A stretch of 64,000 nucleotides of DNA from Undaria pinnatifida (Eukaryota; Sar; Phaeophyceae; Laminariales; Alariaceae): the NCBI GenBank assembly GCA_012845835.1, contig JABAKD010000024.1:4226181-4290180 (forward strand), read 5' to 3'. A program made the position numbers and the translations under genes. Every line of letters begins with the position of its first letter. Position 1 is the first letter of the stretch. The notes below the pieces were generated by a model. The model ran no database searches, had not been told where the DNA came from, and saw only the letters and a program-made list of their open reading frames with translations. Below, one piece after another: positions 21,592-33,012 of the stretch.

Positions 21592-22396
21592 GTGAGGTAC
21601 CGGACATTTTCACAACTCCAGACAAATCATAATCTAGATCACCCATGCTCTGGATCATCTACAGTAGATCCTGTATCTGCCGTGATGCAAGTACTGAATG
21701 TATTAATCTAAAACACGGTCAGCTGTGCGTTCGGTAAAATTCAGTGTTGGTGCTCATATTTCGCCAAGCTGCGCGATACACCGGCCGCTCGTTTTTACAG
21801 ATGTACTACTTATCCTTTGAACACCTGATACTCTTCCGGGTGACGTCATGGTGAACATCAATACCACAAGGTCATCAAGAATAATCATGGTAGCTACTGC
21901 ACGTGCTTCATCCCCAAGGAAGTACGTTGTTGTGCACGATCTGTACACAGAGAGTACCGACCCAATCCAGGATACATGTACTAGATCATGCCGATCGTAC
22001 GGCTCCCACCCGGTAACTTAAGCGTTAACTATAAATAGACTATACATATGTCTAGATCTCCCTTGAACGACCTGGAATTAATTGGGAATCGATTACCCGT
22101 CTGACGTGTGGGATGTTTTCGCTCGGGTGATACATGAAGCGTGAATGTTGGGGCGGTTTCTGGCGTCCTGTATATGATCACGTTTTGATCACGTTCTCAC
22201 ATGGCGCGTTGTATCATGCTGCGCGGAGCTACTGCGAGCAAGCCAACCCAATACCATAAATATCAGCAAACGGATGGTGGCATCTGCAAGCCAATCGATC
22301 GACGTATCGGTCCAAATCCCTCCACCTTGACGTCAATCGACCAGCTCAGTTCGCACCAACAGCAACTTAGACGACCGGCCAACAACTACTCCCTCT
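21592..22396. other. Intron with F3 fragment
   Basis: An F3-like piece at 21765–21830 (CCAAGCTGCGCGATACACCGG). Otherwise nothing recognised. Confidence 0.4.
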
Positions 22397-22494
22397 CCTT
22401 CCCTCCCTCCCTCCCTCCCTCCCTCCCTCCCTCCCTCCCTCCCTCCCTCCCTCCCTCCCTCCCTCCCTCCCTCCCTCCCTCCCTCCCTCCCTCC
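22397..22494 (+). repeat. (TCCC)n microsatellite
   Basis: About 24 nearly pure units followed by a C-rich tail to 22535. No supported exon follows within 100 bp. Confidence 0.95.
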
Positions 22495-22535
22495 CCTGTC
22501 CCTCCCCCCCCCCATCCCTCCCTCCCTCCCTCCCA

Positions 22536-23816
22536 TCTTTCAGCCGAGGACCATGCTAATCAGAGCTAGGGGAAGGCCGGGGACTGCTCGAGGTCCACGC
22601 CCGAAAGAGGCTTCTCGAGCGCAGGTATTCGAGATGCACACAAGGAAAGGTCGCCTCTAAGGCCAACTCGCCCCTTTTTCTGTAGTGTTTTTATCGAATT
22701 CCTGGCGCAGAGGAAAACAAACCACGTGAAAATAACCTTTTTTTTGCAATTTTGTGGGGTTTTTACCTGGTAGGATATCTCGGCACAAGAGCAAACCTCA
22801 CCACGTGAAATGCGTTGTCGTGGCATTTTCTGTCTCGCCGACAGCTGTAGTACACGAGCAAGCCCTTTTTCAAATCTGCAAAATCTATCCCTCACTAAAT
22901 TCAAGTAGTTCTGTCGTAGAAAAATGTGGGTGCAGTTCTTAAGGGGTTAAGCTTTCCAGCATGGTCGAACTCAAAATGTGACAGAGTCATGCCTGAGTAT
23001 TGCTAAAGACCACCCTCCGTAATAAAACAAGCAACGAGTGATTATCCCCCCCCACCCGCCAGATGCTCCGTTTCGAAAGGGATTCGTGATCGATGGTCAA
23101 ATGACTAAGGCAAGCAACAAATGAGTACGCCCCCCCCCTCGCTACATGGAATACGCGAAAAACTCTACAGCTGTCATTTCGTGTAGGGGAGCTGGACCTG
23201 CCAGGAAGAAGAGGTTTGCCAGTAGACGGGTGGAGGAGGAAGAGGCGCACGAGATGCCCTTGTGGCAATGGGGGCGAGAGTGGGAAGTCACATCAGTGAG
23301 ATAATGTGAACTGTACACGGAGGAACGGCATGTGTTAGAGGAGATGGTATGACACGGACACTAGATTATAGCGAGAACTTACAGCCTCTGTCTTTGGGGA
23401 TCTAGATGGTGCCCGCAGACGGCCGGACAGGAAAAAGTTAAGATAAGCAAGATTTGTTTCTATGTCATACATGGAAGGAACGTAACGAGCGCTCTAGTGT
23501 TGGCGTGTCTCTACTAGGAGTAACAGCGGTGCTCCGTCCAGAAAGAGTTTCGTGGTCAACGGTCAAACGACCAAGGGAAGTAACACATTAGTACGCCCCC
23601 CGCCCCCCCCCTCCCCAATTTCACCTGCTCTCGTACGCTCCTCGTCATCGTCCTCAAAAGATTAACAGAGGCCACTACTCCGTCTTCCCTCTTGGCCTGT
23701 GTATTTTTGTTCATTAGCATTCGCTCTACAAACCTCCCAGACCAGCTACAGCAGTCGTGACGTTGGTGCGGTGATCTTCCGTGCGGTGTTCCAGTTTAGT
23801 GCGGTAGGAAAATCGC
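22536..23816. other. Intron with F6 copy
   Basis: F6 at about 22860–22950 (CTATCCCTCACTAAATTCAAG...TTAAGGGGTTAAGC). Minus-frame fragments at 22566–22904 and 22987–23268 lack supporting motifs. Two similar phrases (GTCAAATGACTAAGGCAAG at 23096 and GTCAAACGACCAAGGGAAG at 23561) mark a spaced duplication. Confidence 0.4.
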
Positions 23817-23929
23817 TTGTCACCACGAGTCGGACAGATCACCGATTATCGATCCCCACTTGATGATCCAGATCTTTCAGGTATGATCTATATGACTAGC
23901 TCATGCTACCGGGGTGGGATGCTTCTCAG

Positions 23930-24072
23930 GGTCGGACACGATAAAGGTATCACTTTTTTTTTTGGTCATTTTTTGTTGGTTTCTAAACTACTGTGCTCCT
24001 TAATCCAAAATCGTCGGAAATACGACATTTTTCTTCGCATTTTTTTTTTGTTGGTACCTAGGCCATGGGACT
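23930..24072 (-). mobile_element. M-family fragment, inverted
   Basis: Contains GTGCTCCTTAATCCAAAATCGTCGG and GTTGGTACCTAGGCCATGGG, the reverse complement of M internal phrases. Ends not preserved. Confidence 0.5.
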
Positions 24073-24109
24073 GTTGTTTTTAGTCCATCGGGTGGGGCAC
24101 TCTTTCGTT

Positions 24110-24262
24110 TTCCCTCTCGAAATCAGTTTTTGGGTCAAGAAACGAAAAAAACACCCTCAATAGGTTATGAGCCTCAGAAAAAAAAGGATTCTCAAAGTCA
24201 GTTTTTGGGTTAAGAAAGAAAAAAATTCCCTCAATAGGTTAGGAGCCCCAGAGAATAAAGAT
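24110..24262. repeat. ~75-bp tandem duplication
   Basis: Two copies of a phrase with TCAGTTTTTGGGT, AAGAAA and CTCAATAGGTTA...GAGCC in tandem. Confidence 0.7.
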
Positions 24263-24394
24263 GCACAAAAATGCCGTACTCGTAGCATAAGTCCTCTCTC
24301 TGTACAGATCCTACACAACCTGTCACATCGGCAAAGACGCGGGATAAGCCTATAGATGATCTAGATCGTGATCTGTCCGAGGTGCGCTTGCAAC

Positions 24395-24950
24395 TATAGT
24401 GCTCGTCCTACAGAGTGCTACAGTACTGTACCACCCCGGGATTGTACGGGGTCCCACTTTTGTGCGGTTGGCGTCGTCGTCTGGTGAGGCACCACACTAA
24501 CGAGGTCCCGCGTTAGTGCGGTACCCTTTAGTGCGGTCCCCCAGTTTAGTGCGGTGATAATCGCTTGTCACGATTTTGCTCGTCCTACAGAGTACTACTG
24601 TACTGCGCCATCCCGAGATATTTCGGGGATCCCATTTTAGTGCGGTTATCGTCGTCTGCCAAGGCACCGCACTAACGAGGTCATGCGCTAGTGCAAGAGT
24701 TCACTGAAGTGTGGTTGCCGTCGTCTGGCAAAGGCACGGCACCAACGAAGTCGCGCGTTAGTGCGGTGCCCCAGTTTAGTGCGGTGATAGTCGCTTGTCG
24801 CGACTTTCGCTCGTCCTACAGAGTACTACTAACTGTACTGCACCATTCCCGGGATAGTACGGGGGTCCATTTTAATGCGGATCTCGTCGCCTGGTCAAGG
24901 CAACGCACAAAACGAGGGACCCCCACGGCCGTACACCCCACTTCGACTAA
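24395..24950. repeat. Large degenerate tandem repeat, ~180–230-bp period
   Basis: Phrase CTCGTCCTACAGAGT occurs at about 24402, 24581 and 24811, each followed by a TACTGTACTG-like phrase and a GTGCGGT-containing block. A related fragment (GTGCGGTGATC, AATCGCTTGTCAC) lies at 23769–23825. Confidence 0.75.
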
Positions 24951-24986
24951 CTCTCACAACGTTCTTCTGTCGTTGCCCTGACAAAG

Positions 24987-25108
24987 GTTGACCGACCGTG
25001 GGTCTCAGAAAGCGAGGGCAATAAGACCGCCTTGGAAGGGTTGCCGAGGGGACGGACCAGGGGCGAGAGTTTGGAAGATCCCACCCGCAGGAGGCTTCCG
25101 GCGTTCAG
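24987..25108 (+). CDS. Candidate exon of the PG-rich gene
   Basis: Entered in phase 0 after CTGACAAAG, matching the phase-0 end of 21474, and left in phase 2 at GTGGGT. It encodes VDRPWVSESEGNKTALEGLP plus an Arg-rich tail. A longer version using the GTAAGT donor after 25164 would add TAVPGTYCGG, which again resembles a PGxY motif. Two alternative 5' splice sites are therefore possible. Confidence 0.4.
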
Positions 25109-25403
25109 GTGGGTTCACGCTCTCGCTACAGCAGTGCCGGGCACCTATTGCGGGGGAGACCATAGTAAGTAGGACCCACGGTGTACACAAAAATCTATGC
25201 ATTCCCCTGTGTCCTCGTAAAAATAGAAGACATAAAATGTGACCCTGGCTGGTTTTTTTTCGGTTGGGTCTGGGTACGCCTGTGGGCCTGATACGTACCT
25301 ACGGTCGCTTTTTCCGGTTTATAATCGTGTATGTTTTTCTTTTTGGCGGGTGCACGACTTTGCTTCAGCTATGATTTAGATTTGTGTGTGTGTTTTTTTT
25401 CAG

Positions 25404-25563
25404 TTCCTGGGATAGTTTGAAGCCGGAAAAGAGGGGACGTCGGCAGGGCGCCGTCCCCTTCCTTCGGAGAAGCCTTCTGATGTTGCTTGGAGAAATGAGC
25501 AGGGTGGGTCCGCTCCTTGATTGCCATCGACACCCGACAGCAGCACGAGAAACACAACGAGAG
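25404..25563 (+). CDS. Candidate exon of the PG-rich gene
   Basis: After TGTTTTTTTTCAG, a strong acceptor, one base then 53 codons to a GTAAAA donor (phase 0). It begins SWDSLKPEKRGRRQGAVPFL and has no recognised domain. Phase fits the 25108 donor. The other two frames stop quickly. Confidence 0.4.
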
Positions 25564-26909
25564 GTAAAAAGAAAAAAAATAAACATGATCCCCAAATCAT
25601 TCATGAACTAAGCTACGTCGCAATGTGGCAACAAAAACAGTAAACCCGCGAACAGTCCCGAGGCCTAGATACGTAACGAACATGACATCGGACTCGTCCC
25701 ACCGTAGGGGCTGCAGTGGTTAGACCAAAGGTTTGTGAGCGGTTGAGCTCTTCTCAAAATGTTGGTCGGGTTGCGCGAACGAGTGAATGCCTTCAGATGT
25801 CATGCTTCGGGTGAGGTCCTGAGCAGCTCCTCGTGTTAGCAGGAGCTCAGGACATTTCTTTTTGGCCAAAGTTGTCCCGGAATCAGCCTGAATTTGCCGG
25901 GAAACATGTCGAAGTGGGCGTAGGCATTATATTATGTTATTCACCCAAGCGGCGGTATAACTCACCCTACACACTCTAAATACGCATCCATGTAATATAA
26001 TACCTGGTATACCTGGTATTTATGCAAGGGTTTGCGGCTGACGCCGCCCCCCTAGCGGTTGTTCGTCGAAAAAAATGTGAGGTCTCCCTGAGGTGTTGGC
26101 GTGTTTCCTAACGAAAAACAGCTAGAAACGGCTGGCGTGAGGGAACACACGCTCGGGGGACCAAGCCCGCAGACTCCTCCATCCCCGGCAGGCGCGCCGC
26201 CAGCACCAGCCCCTGCGTGGCTGGCGGGCCCCAGTTCTAAGGCTTAGTTTGGGTAAGCTATTGGTTAACCTTTTGCAAGTGGTCAAACGGACTAATTCCC
26301 CCACTGATTCCTTAAGAAATGGCGTCGTCGGCAGGACAAAGCGAAAATGGTTAGAACCGCCCCACGCACACACGCAGTCAAAAAACGCTCGAAACACCGC
26401 GAACAACCCAAAGGCAAAAACTCCATACCCCATGTATAAGCCAGAAAAAAAAAGAATTGGAGAACTTTCGAGGAGCGGCGGTGGCTTGAAAGTCAAAATG
26501 GCCACGGTCGCGCCTCGAGCTTCATCCACGTCACGTTGGATCCCCCGACCAACAACTCTTTCAGCCAATAGCGCTACCGAGTCATCCCGCAGCAGGGGTT
26601 CAGCACATTCTAAGAAATTTTCTGAGATCCTATCATGAGGAGCTAGCTCAACATCAGCATCGTCCGTCATCATCACCACCCGAACACATGATTTCGAAAA
26701 GCATTCGTTTCGCTTGCGCAATCCGACCAACGCTTACTTCCACGCGCTAGCCTTAAAAAATACAAAGTACACTCGTAAAAACCGATAGTCCCTCACCTGG
26801 AGGGAGCTCAACCGGCTACATACGTTTAGGTCCAAAAAAGTGCAAACCCTACCGACGGATGTACGCAAACCCTGATCCATATTTCCCACGGGGGGGGGGC
26901 GGGGGACAG
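25564..26909. other. Intron or intergenic, with SINE-like A and F2 fragments
   Basis: Inverted F2 fragment at 25735–25860; a partial SINE-like A copy at about 26235–26350 (AGGCTTAGTTTGGGTAAGC, TGGCGTCGTCGGCAGGAC); F2 copy at 26575–26830. Opposing ~130–200-codon frames at 26122–26730 cover these repeats and are rejected. Confidence 0.5.
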
Positions 26910-27099
26910 GTACATACAAGACAAACCTCTACCTGCGCCGGCGGCGCGTCGTTTGGCCGAAAAAGAGACCGCCCAGCACAAGCGCGACTGGCTGGCAGTT
27001 AACATCCACAAGGACTGGACGGAAACGAAAGGAGGCGTCGGTGGAAGGGGGGGGGAGGCGAGGATGGTCGAATTCGACAAAGCCAAGGGTAGAGAGGAG
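26910..27099 (+). CDS. Candidate exon, helical basic segment
   Basis: One base then 63 codons to a GTGGGC donor: YIQDKPLPAPAARRLAEKET, then AQHKRDWLAVNIHKDWTE, then ARMVEFDKAKGREE. The last phrase again has the hydrophobic-x-F-x-K shape seen in the PG-rich gene. The entry phase (2) does not match the 25563 donor (0), so an exon is missing or it belongs elsewhere. In phase 0 the same acceptor gives a short terminal exon containing GGASFGRKRDRP and a stop. Confidence 0.35.
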
Positions 27100-27429
27100 G
27101 TGGGCGTAAGGATAAGGATAAGGGTAAGGATGGTGTCTTCCTTTTCTGTCGTTGGCTCGCCCCGCTCCTCGGATAGCGCTGTTTTGATTGTTTATTTTCA
27201 CCCCCTTTGGAATCTCACCCACTGCTCAATCACGCAAACTACTTGAAGTTCAACTGTGTGGCATTGGTTTTGATCAGTATCCGTATAAGGGTTCATTGAA
27301 GAAGCCGGGGTTGCCTGTCGTGTGTTCTGCTGTAGGTCGTGAGATGGAAGTGTGATACATTAGACGTAGCATTTGGGGGGAGGGGGGGGCATTTTAAGGG
27401 GGCAAGAATAAAAAAAAAAGTCTGAAAAA

Positions 27430-27820
27430 ATGGGGCTCCTTAAAATTATCCCATTCTAAATCCAAGTGTGTTGTCCCCTGCGGTGCTAAAAGGGTTATAC
27501 TAAGAGGGTTACTAAAAGGGTCACTAAAAGGGTTACTAAAAGGGTTAGGGGTATACTTAAAGGGTTATAACCCCAACCAGTCGGAATGTCATATCCTTGT
27601 TAAAGTTACGCATTTATTTTTACCCATTTCGAACTCTTAACACAAATCCAGTCTCGTAACTCCAAGTGTTTTGTCCCCATGTCGGCAGTGCGGCGCTAAA
27701 AGGGTTATTAATGCCTTCACTGCTGGAAACTCTTTTTTTTTTGGACAAATTTGCTTGAAGTTGGTATAGATAGGGAGGGATTTGGGGGCTCTAAAAACCG
27801 TCGGAATTTTCATTCCTGTT
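27430..27820. repeat. F6 copies and short AGGGTTA-type repeats
   Basis: Two F6 pieces (27440–27500 and 27735–27820, CTTGAAGTTGGTATAGAT...GGGAGGGATTTGGGGGCTC) flank a run of ACTAAAAGGGTT/AGGGGTTAT units. Confidence 0.55.
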
Positions 27821-28239
27821 ATGTTACGGTACGTAATTTTGTTTTTTTCAACCTAGGCCAAGGGTTTTGGTCACCGTGTTAGAAGAGACTTTCGGTTTTG
27901 TCGGAGAAAGTTTTTTCTTTGGGCGAGATGTGAATAGGAAGAGCTCCTCGCGTGAGCGACGAGCCTAAGACCAAAAAGCGAAAGACCGTGCACCTTTTCC
28001 CGCGCGGCAATATTTTGATCGCTTGTTTCATGCGGGTTTTACGTGTCTACCCTATTTTTCTCAAGGTCCAGTTTGTTTTTGGGGAGAGGGTAAAGGCGTA
28101 GACCTCATCAAGTGAGGAAGAAACCTCAGAAAAACAGCTATAAATCACCATCCCCTACCCCAGAATGCCTCCCCAATCTGTATATAACCTCACTTGTGTG
28201 CATCCGCGCTTGGTGCTTGTGGTAATTCGCCGCGCCCAG

Positions 28240-28322
28240 GTGAAGGTGAAGAGGAAAGGGGAGGCGAGGGTCGAGCCGTTCGGCCATGCCTTGAGGCCGG
28301 TCGACGACATGGGCCCCGGAAG
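28240..28322 (+). CDS. Candidate exon with GPG motif
   Basis: After CGCGCCCAG in phase 0: VKVKRKGEARVEPFGHALRP then VDDMGPG, leaving in phase 2 at a possible GC donor (GCAAGC), with GTGTGT a little further as an alternative. The GPG after an F-G-x-A phrase fits the PG-rich gene, and phase 0 fits donors at 25563 and 27099. Weak evidence; the minus strand is also open. Confidence 0.25.
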
Positions 28323-28596
28323 GCAAGCGACCACCGTGTGTCTCGCGGCGCGCACTTACACTCCCACGCTCTCCTTTTTGGTTTGTTTGTTTTGTTTCCC
28401 CGGCGACCCGTTGAGCCAAGTTGTTGTTATTGTTGTCTTTTGTTTCTTGTTTTTCGTCACCGATGGGTGTTTTCTTTTTTCTTTTTTGTGATCGGCCAAA
28501 TGCCACGGACGCATGCTACGGCAAAGGTTGAAAAACAAAACTGCACCTAGCTTACCGCTCGTTCGAGTAAACGGTTGACATACTCTTTAAATTATA

Positions 28597-28632
28597 TTTA
28601 CGCTAACCCTAACCCTAACCCTAACCCTAACC
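28597..28632 (+). repeat. Interstitial telomere-type repeat (CCCTAA)5
   Basis: Five perfect CTAACC units, the complement of TTAGGG. Immediately followed by a duplicated CAATGAAACG. Too short and internal to be a chromosome end; a healed break or insertion relic is likelier. Confidence 0.85.
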
Positions 28633-28869
28633 TCCCTAGTGCAATGAAACGCAATGAAACGCAACCATTGTATCATAGGGTGAAACCCCCTTCGTCTCGT
28701 ACACAGTGTGCGTCAACCATCGTCTCGAATGCGTGGTAGCTCTACTGGGGAAGTTGAGGAGCATAGCTCTACACATCACCCCTCAAAAAAAGCATTCAGT
28801 TTTTTGGTTTGGTAAGTGCAACCCGACTGTCAAACCCGTGGCCTATGCATGTTGCGAAACAAGCATGAC

Positions 28870-28965
28870 GGCCCGGCGATTTTGGGACCCCCCCGTCATT
28901 CATAAAATAATTTCGCCAACAAAAGGTATACCATATACCTTTTTGCGTAGCACTAGCACGTGTTT
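28870..28965 (+). repeat. M-type unit fragment
   Basis: GGCGATTTTGGGACCCC...CATTCATAAAATAATTTCGCC and AAGGTATACC, one M internal unit without ends. Confidence 0.5.
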
Positions 28966-29590
28966 AAAGGTGCTAGTATTAGCAAAGCCTAGTACCTGGC
29001 AACGCCTTTTCGGTAATGCTACAGTTTCAACAACCTTGTACTCCGTACATGAGAACGCCTCGAAGGTGTTTCAGTAGGAAAACGTTACCTTATACCCTGA
29101 CAACGCCTTTTAGGCAAAAGACATCAGGAGACGGGTCAGTCACGGGAAAACGTCAAGCGGTCAGTCAAGGCTGTAAAACCGATCGTTATACACTAAACCC
29201 TGGTAGTTTGGCGTCAACCAAGGCAAATGAGTGGGGAAAAAAAAAACTGCCGTCGGTCAAGGGTTGAATGTGCCGTCTCTCCTGGAATGTTTGTTTCCAG
29301 GTACTAGGAAAACATGTACCAGGTACCCGACAACGCCTGTAAGGTGCTAAGAAAACCTCGTATCTGACAGCGCCATTAAGGTACTAGCGAACCTTTGTTT
29401 CGGGTAGCGCTTTAAAAGTACCCAAACAAACCTTGTACTTGTACCCGATAACGCCTTTAAGGTTCGTACTGCAGCAGAATCCTTGTACCCAATAATGCCT
29501 TTAAGGAAAACACTATAAATGAAATACATTGTACCCGAAAAACGCCTTATGAAGACGTTGTGCCCTATACATCGCATTGAAGGTACGAGA
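28966..29590. repeat. Degenerate minisatellite, ~60-bp units
   Basis: Recurring phrases TGTACCCGATAACGCC / TTTAAGGT / ACTAGGAAAAC across more than 600 bp, with many substitutions, so old. Frames within it are not credible genes. Confidence 0.75.
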
Positions 29591-29598
29591 CGGAAGAC

Positions 29599-29749
29599 AT
29601 GGCGCGGACGACACGAACCGGACGGAGGGGTGATGCCCCAGTTCCAAAAATAGCCATGGGTTTGCCAAGAGAGGAGGCGGTGGGTCCCAGGGGAGAGAGG
29701 CCAGAAGCTGCGGCTGAATCGGAACGGCAAGAGACGCACGGGGTAAGCA
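29599..29749 (+). CDS. Candidate exon downstream of minisatellite
   Basis: Opens MARTTRTGRRGDAPVPKIAM and runs 50 codons to a GTAAGC donor in phase 0. The phrase APVPKIAMGLPREE resembles ARMVEFDKAKGREE at 26.9–27.1 kb. After TCCCCCTGTGTAG at 29903 phase 0 gives nine residues and a stop at 29928. Whether the ATG is a true start or the exon begins further left is unclear. Confidence 0.25.
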
Positions 29750-30207
29750 GAGTTAGAGGCGAGGTGGAGGGGTGTAGAGTTCCTTGCCTGGAATGCGTTT
29801 TTTTTTGTGTTTCTTACTCTCATGGCTATCATCATTTTTTTCTTGTTTTTGCGCGTCCCATTTACTATCTTCGCTCCTTTTCTTTCTCTTTCCCCCTGTG
29901 TAGACGCCATTCAGATCCAGGGTCCCTTAAGCAGGCCCTCCTCACTACTGTACGTGCTTTCGTTTTTATCGCGAGAAGACTTCAGCCGTTATTTCCGTCG
30001 TCGACTCGCATCGAATGATCATCGGGTCTGGCATGTCACCTTTTTTTTGTGTAACCCACTCATCATAAGAAGGAAGGCATGCTATCGTTCCTACTTCCGA
30101 TGTCCAACACGACACAGCAGCAAACGCAAAAACACACTTCCAAAATAAATGGTGTGCGAACAAAGGCCACAAGATTCCCACCCACAGAGATAACGTTTTT
30201 TTTTTCA

Positions 30208-30256
30208 GAACACGACCCCCCCCCCCCCCCCCCCCCCCCCGCCGCCCCCCTCTCTC
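30208..30256 (+). repeat. Poly-C run
   Basis: About 25 consecutive C then a C-rich stretch, following an oligo-T run; prone to length change. Confidence 0.9.
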
Positions 30257-31379
30257 TGTTCCTCTTAGTCACCGCTAATACGGCGTGTGGTTCGCGTCAT
30301 CCTCACCGAATCGAGAGTGGCAAGCAGGCTCATGGAAATGGAGAATTTTGATCACGACCCCTGATAGAAGAAATGCACCCACGAGCTATGGTGTTATGAA
30401 AATGTTAGCACATAGCCAGTATGAGTCAATGTTCAGTAGCACTGCACTTGTACGTCGTAGATAATCGTAGATCTGTTATGTGTCGGTTGGTATGTAACGT
30501 GCGGAGGAATATGCGGAGGAATTGCTTCTGTAGGATTCTCTGTTGCCTTGACGAGCAGCTCACTCTCTCGTGGGGATCCTTCCGGATTGTCTAGCATCGT
30601 AGCCATCCTGGTCATCTAGCATCGTAGCCATCCTGGTCATCTCCAGTACCCAGCCAACTTCTGGACTCCTGCATAGTCTGCGGTTTATCTGTGTGTGTTG
30701 GCCACATAAGCGCCAGTGTTTACAACGTCTTCACATCTTCTCCTCAACACGGAAGCACTCGAGTCTTCCAGGCTATCCACTGCACAGCAGTGTCACCAAC
30801 CCGGCTAGCGTCGGGGACACAGCCTCTCTGCCACCGTGCGGGGGTATACCACAATATCCATAACATATGGAGATAAACTACTGTGGGTACCCCGAATCAA
30901 GATCACCCCCCGTGACAACCCGAAACAGGCGCTCTTAACGCCTCAACACCCTAGAAACCCGTTATTTGGGGACGAAATTGCTTGGATTTAGTATAGGGAG
31001 GGGTTCGGGGGCTCTAAAGCGGTTAAATACGCACTGCTCTCATCTGTAATTGACAATGTATGGCTTTTAGTATAGCGGGACATGCCGATTCGACCGCTAT
31101 TAACCCTTTCACGAGGCACCGAGAAGGGATCAAAACACTTGGAGTTAGACTAGGATATTTTTTAAGCGATGGTAAATGGGTCAAGTCTCGAATGCTCTTG
31201 TCCTGGGCGCTCTTAAATCGGGTGTACCCACTGTACTTTGAATTTTGTGGCGGACAAGTATTTGCGGTGGCGCTGGTGAACGACATACAACACAAAATCT
31301 TCGTTTCCATCCTCTGACGTTGAGCCCCTTCCGTCCCCTCCCCCATCTGCCCCCACTTTGACCATTGTTTTAAAAAAAG
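30257..31379. other. Gene-free region with F6 copy
   Basis: A tandem 26-bp duplication (CATCGTAGCCATCCTGGTCATC at 30595 and 30621). F6 phrases at 30960–31030 and inverted at 31085–31160. A 160-codon minus frame at 31023–31505 overlaps F6 and is rejected. Confidence 0.45.
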
Positions 31380-31507
31380 GAGGAAGGAGGCGCGCTGATG
31401 CTGGACGCGAGGGATGACGCGACCACCCGCGTCAGGCGCGTCCCGGGAGGGGTCCTCCGAACGGCTCCGCGGTGGGCCGAAGAAAAAAACGACGGTGCGC
31501 TGCAAGG
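31380..31507 (+). CDS. Candidate exon with EGGALML module
   Basis: After a long C/T tract (31325–31375) and AAAAAAAG, phase 0: EEGGALMLDARDDATTRVRR and 22 more residues to a donor GGGTAAAA in phase 2. The opening resembles EEGDVLLLIPR (exon 40757) and DGDVLLLNPR (exon 42688) of the second gene, so it may be an upstream exon of that gene. An alternative plus frame opens at the ATG at 31414. Not linked by phase to a neighbour. Confidence 0.3.
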
Positions 31508-32657
31508 GTAAAAGAAAAGCACGTCACCACTCGTACATCCCTTATTTTAAGGTTAGGGGCTCTATCAGCCCCACAAGCCACGGATACGAACAGACGCTGA
31601 ACGCGCTGCCAGTCCGGGGACGAAAAAGTGCATCATCCCCTTTTCTTATACGCACATCCCTTCGAAGGCGTGTGAAAACCGCTTCTATCGTTTTCCGTAT
31701 CCTAGATCTTGCGCCTTTGTTCGGCTCCCAGAGGGAAATACCATGACACTAGCCCACCCTGATGAACGCATTGCTACGGCAGAGACTTGCACACCTACCC
31801 GCAAGGTGGTTGGGCGGCTTAAGGAGCTCTCTCCATAAAGCTTTCCAGAAAAAACAACTGGTCATTCATCATTATGAGAAAACTCAAAATCGAAAGTCGA
31901 CGACAAAAAAATAAAACCATCATGTCCTAGGGAATAAAACGAAAAAAAAATCGGTAAGGGCGGCACCCCCGTTTTTCCGCGCGCGAGTGACTCCGTGCTC
32001 CGTACCTCACAGACACAATCAAACTCTGCTATTACGGAGATCTATTGTTAACAGGGGTAAATGCCTCATTATCATGTTGCAAAACATTTCACCGGAAATT
32101 TCTCATAATTTTTGCAATATCTCGGTCAGAACATAATATTGTTTTGCTTGTTTTTTTTATGTTTGCGCCGTGACCGTAAGGCCTATGCGAACAATGCAAG
32201 CTATCGCTTACCGTTATCGACGAAGAATTGACAGAGTTATGACCCCATAGGCATCAAAAGACCCCTGTTGAATAACAGTGGATCTCCGATTTTTTTATTT
32301 ATTTTTTTGGAGTAGATCACGATTCTGCTGCGGATTGACACCGTTTGCTCGTGAGGGTGACCCTGAACGACTGCAAAAAAAAAAAAAAAAAAAGGAGATC
32401 CCCCTGCTACCGTAGCACCAAAAAAATGCGAAAAGCGAAAAGCGAAAAGCGAAAAGCGAAAACGAAAGTGACATTCTTGCGATGTTGGGCTGAGGGGGCA
32501 AAAGAGAAAAAGAAGACAACAAGCTCTGCCAGTATTGCACGCGAGGCGTCCCACGGGTAGGCGTTGACCTTTATCGGGCCAACCTTTTTCCGACCGGTTT
32601 AGATCCTCGAGCGGAGAGACTATCGGTGAGGACGATAACTCTTACGAGTGTGCTTGT
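31508..32657. other. Gene-free region
   Basis: F4-like fragment at 31980–32035 (GCGCGAGTGACTCCGTGCTC). An AGCGAAAA short tandem repeat (five units) at 32427–32462, and A- and T-runs. No exon supported. Confidence 0.4.
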
Positions 32658-33004
32658 CAGCAAGGCTGCGGTATTGTAGTATGATACTCCCCGATTTTCC
32701 ACTCCCGTGTCCCCGAGCTATCATGCTCGAGCACGAGTGACTCTGTACCTCATCGACCAAAACACGTTAGGCTAGGCGATTTGCCTGGCGCGGCGTAGCT
32801 AACAGACCATCCCATTACGGAGTCATGTCGAACAATCAAACCAGCACGAAAGAAAGCCTACTATGACCGCAAGGGACAGGGGGGTCACTCACTCGCGCGA
32901 GTGAGTGAATGAGTGAGTGCGTGACCCCAAGCCACTTCTAAGAAAAAAAAAAAAAAAAAAAAAAAAAAAGGGGGGTTGGGAGCGCCCCACCGTACGTAGC
33001 TTCG
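32658..33004 (+). mobile_element. F4 element with 8-bp target duplication
   Basis: Flanked on both sides by GTGCTTGT (32650–32657 and 33005–33012). Ends CAGCAAGGCTGCGGTA and TACGTAGCTTCG are loosely inverted. Inside is a palindromic block around CACTCGCGCGAGTGAG and a ~28-A run. Non-coding. An 8-bp duplication is typical of hAT-type insertion, but the class is inference. Confidence 0.65.
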
Positions 33005-33012
33005 GTGCTTGT

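Noticed and set aside
26122-26730. 202-codon minus frame
   Set aside because: Runs through SINE-like A and F2 repeats.
28600-28632. Chromosome end
   Set aside because: Only five telomeric units, with ordinary sequence on both sides.
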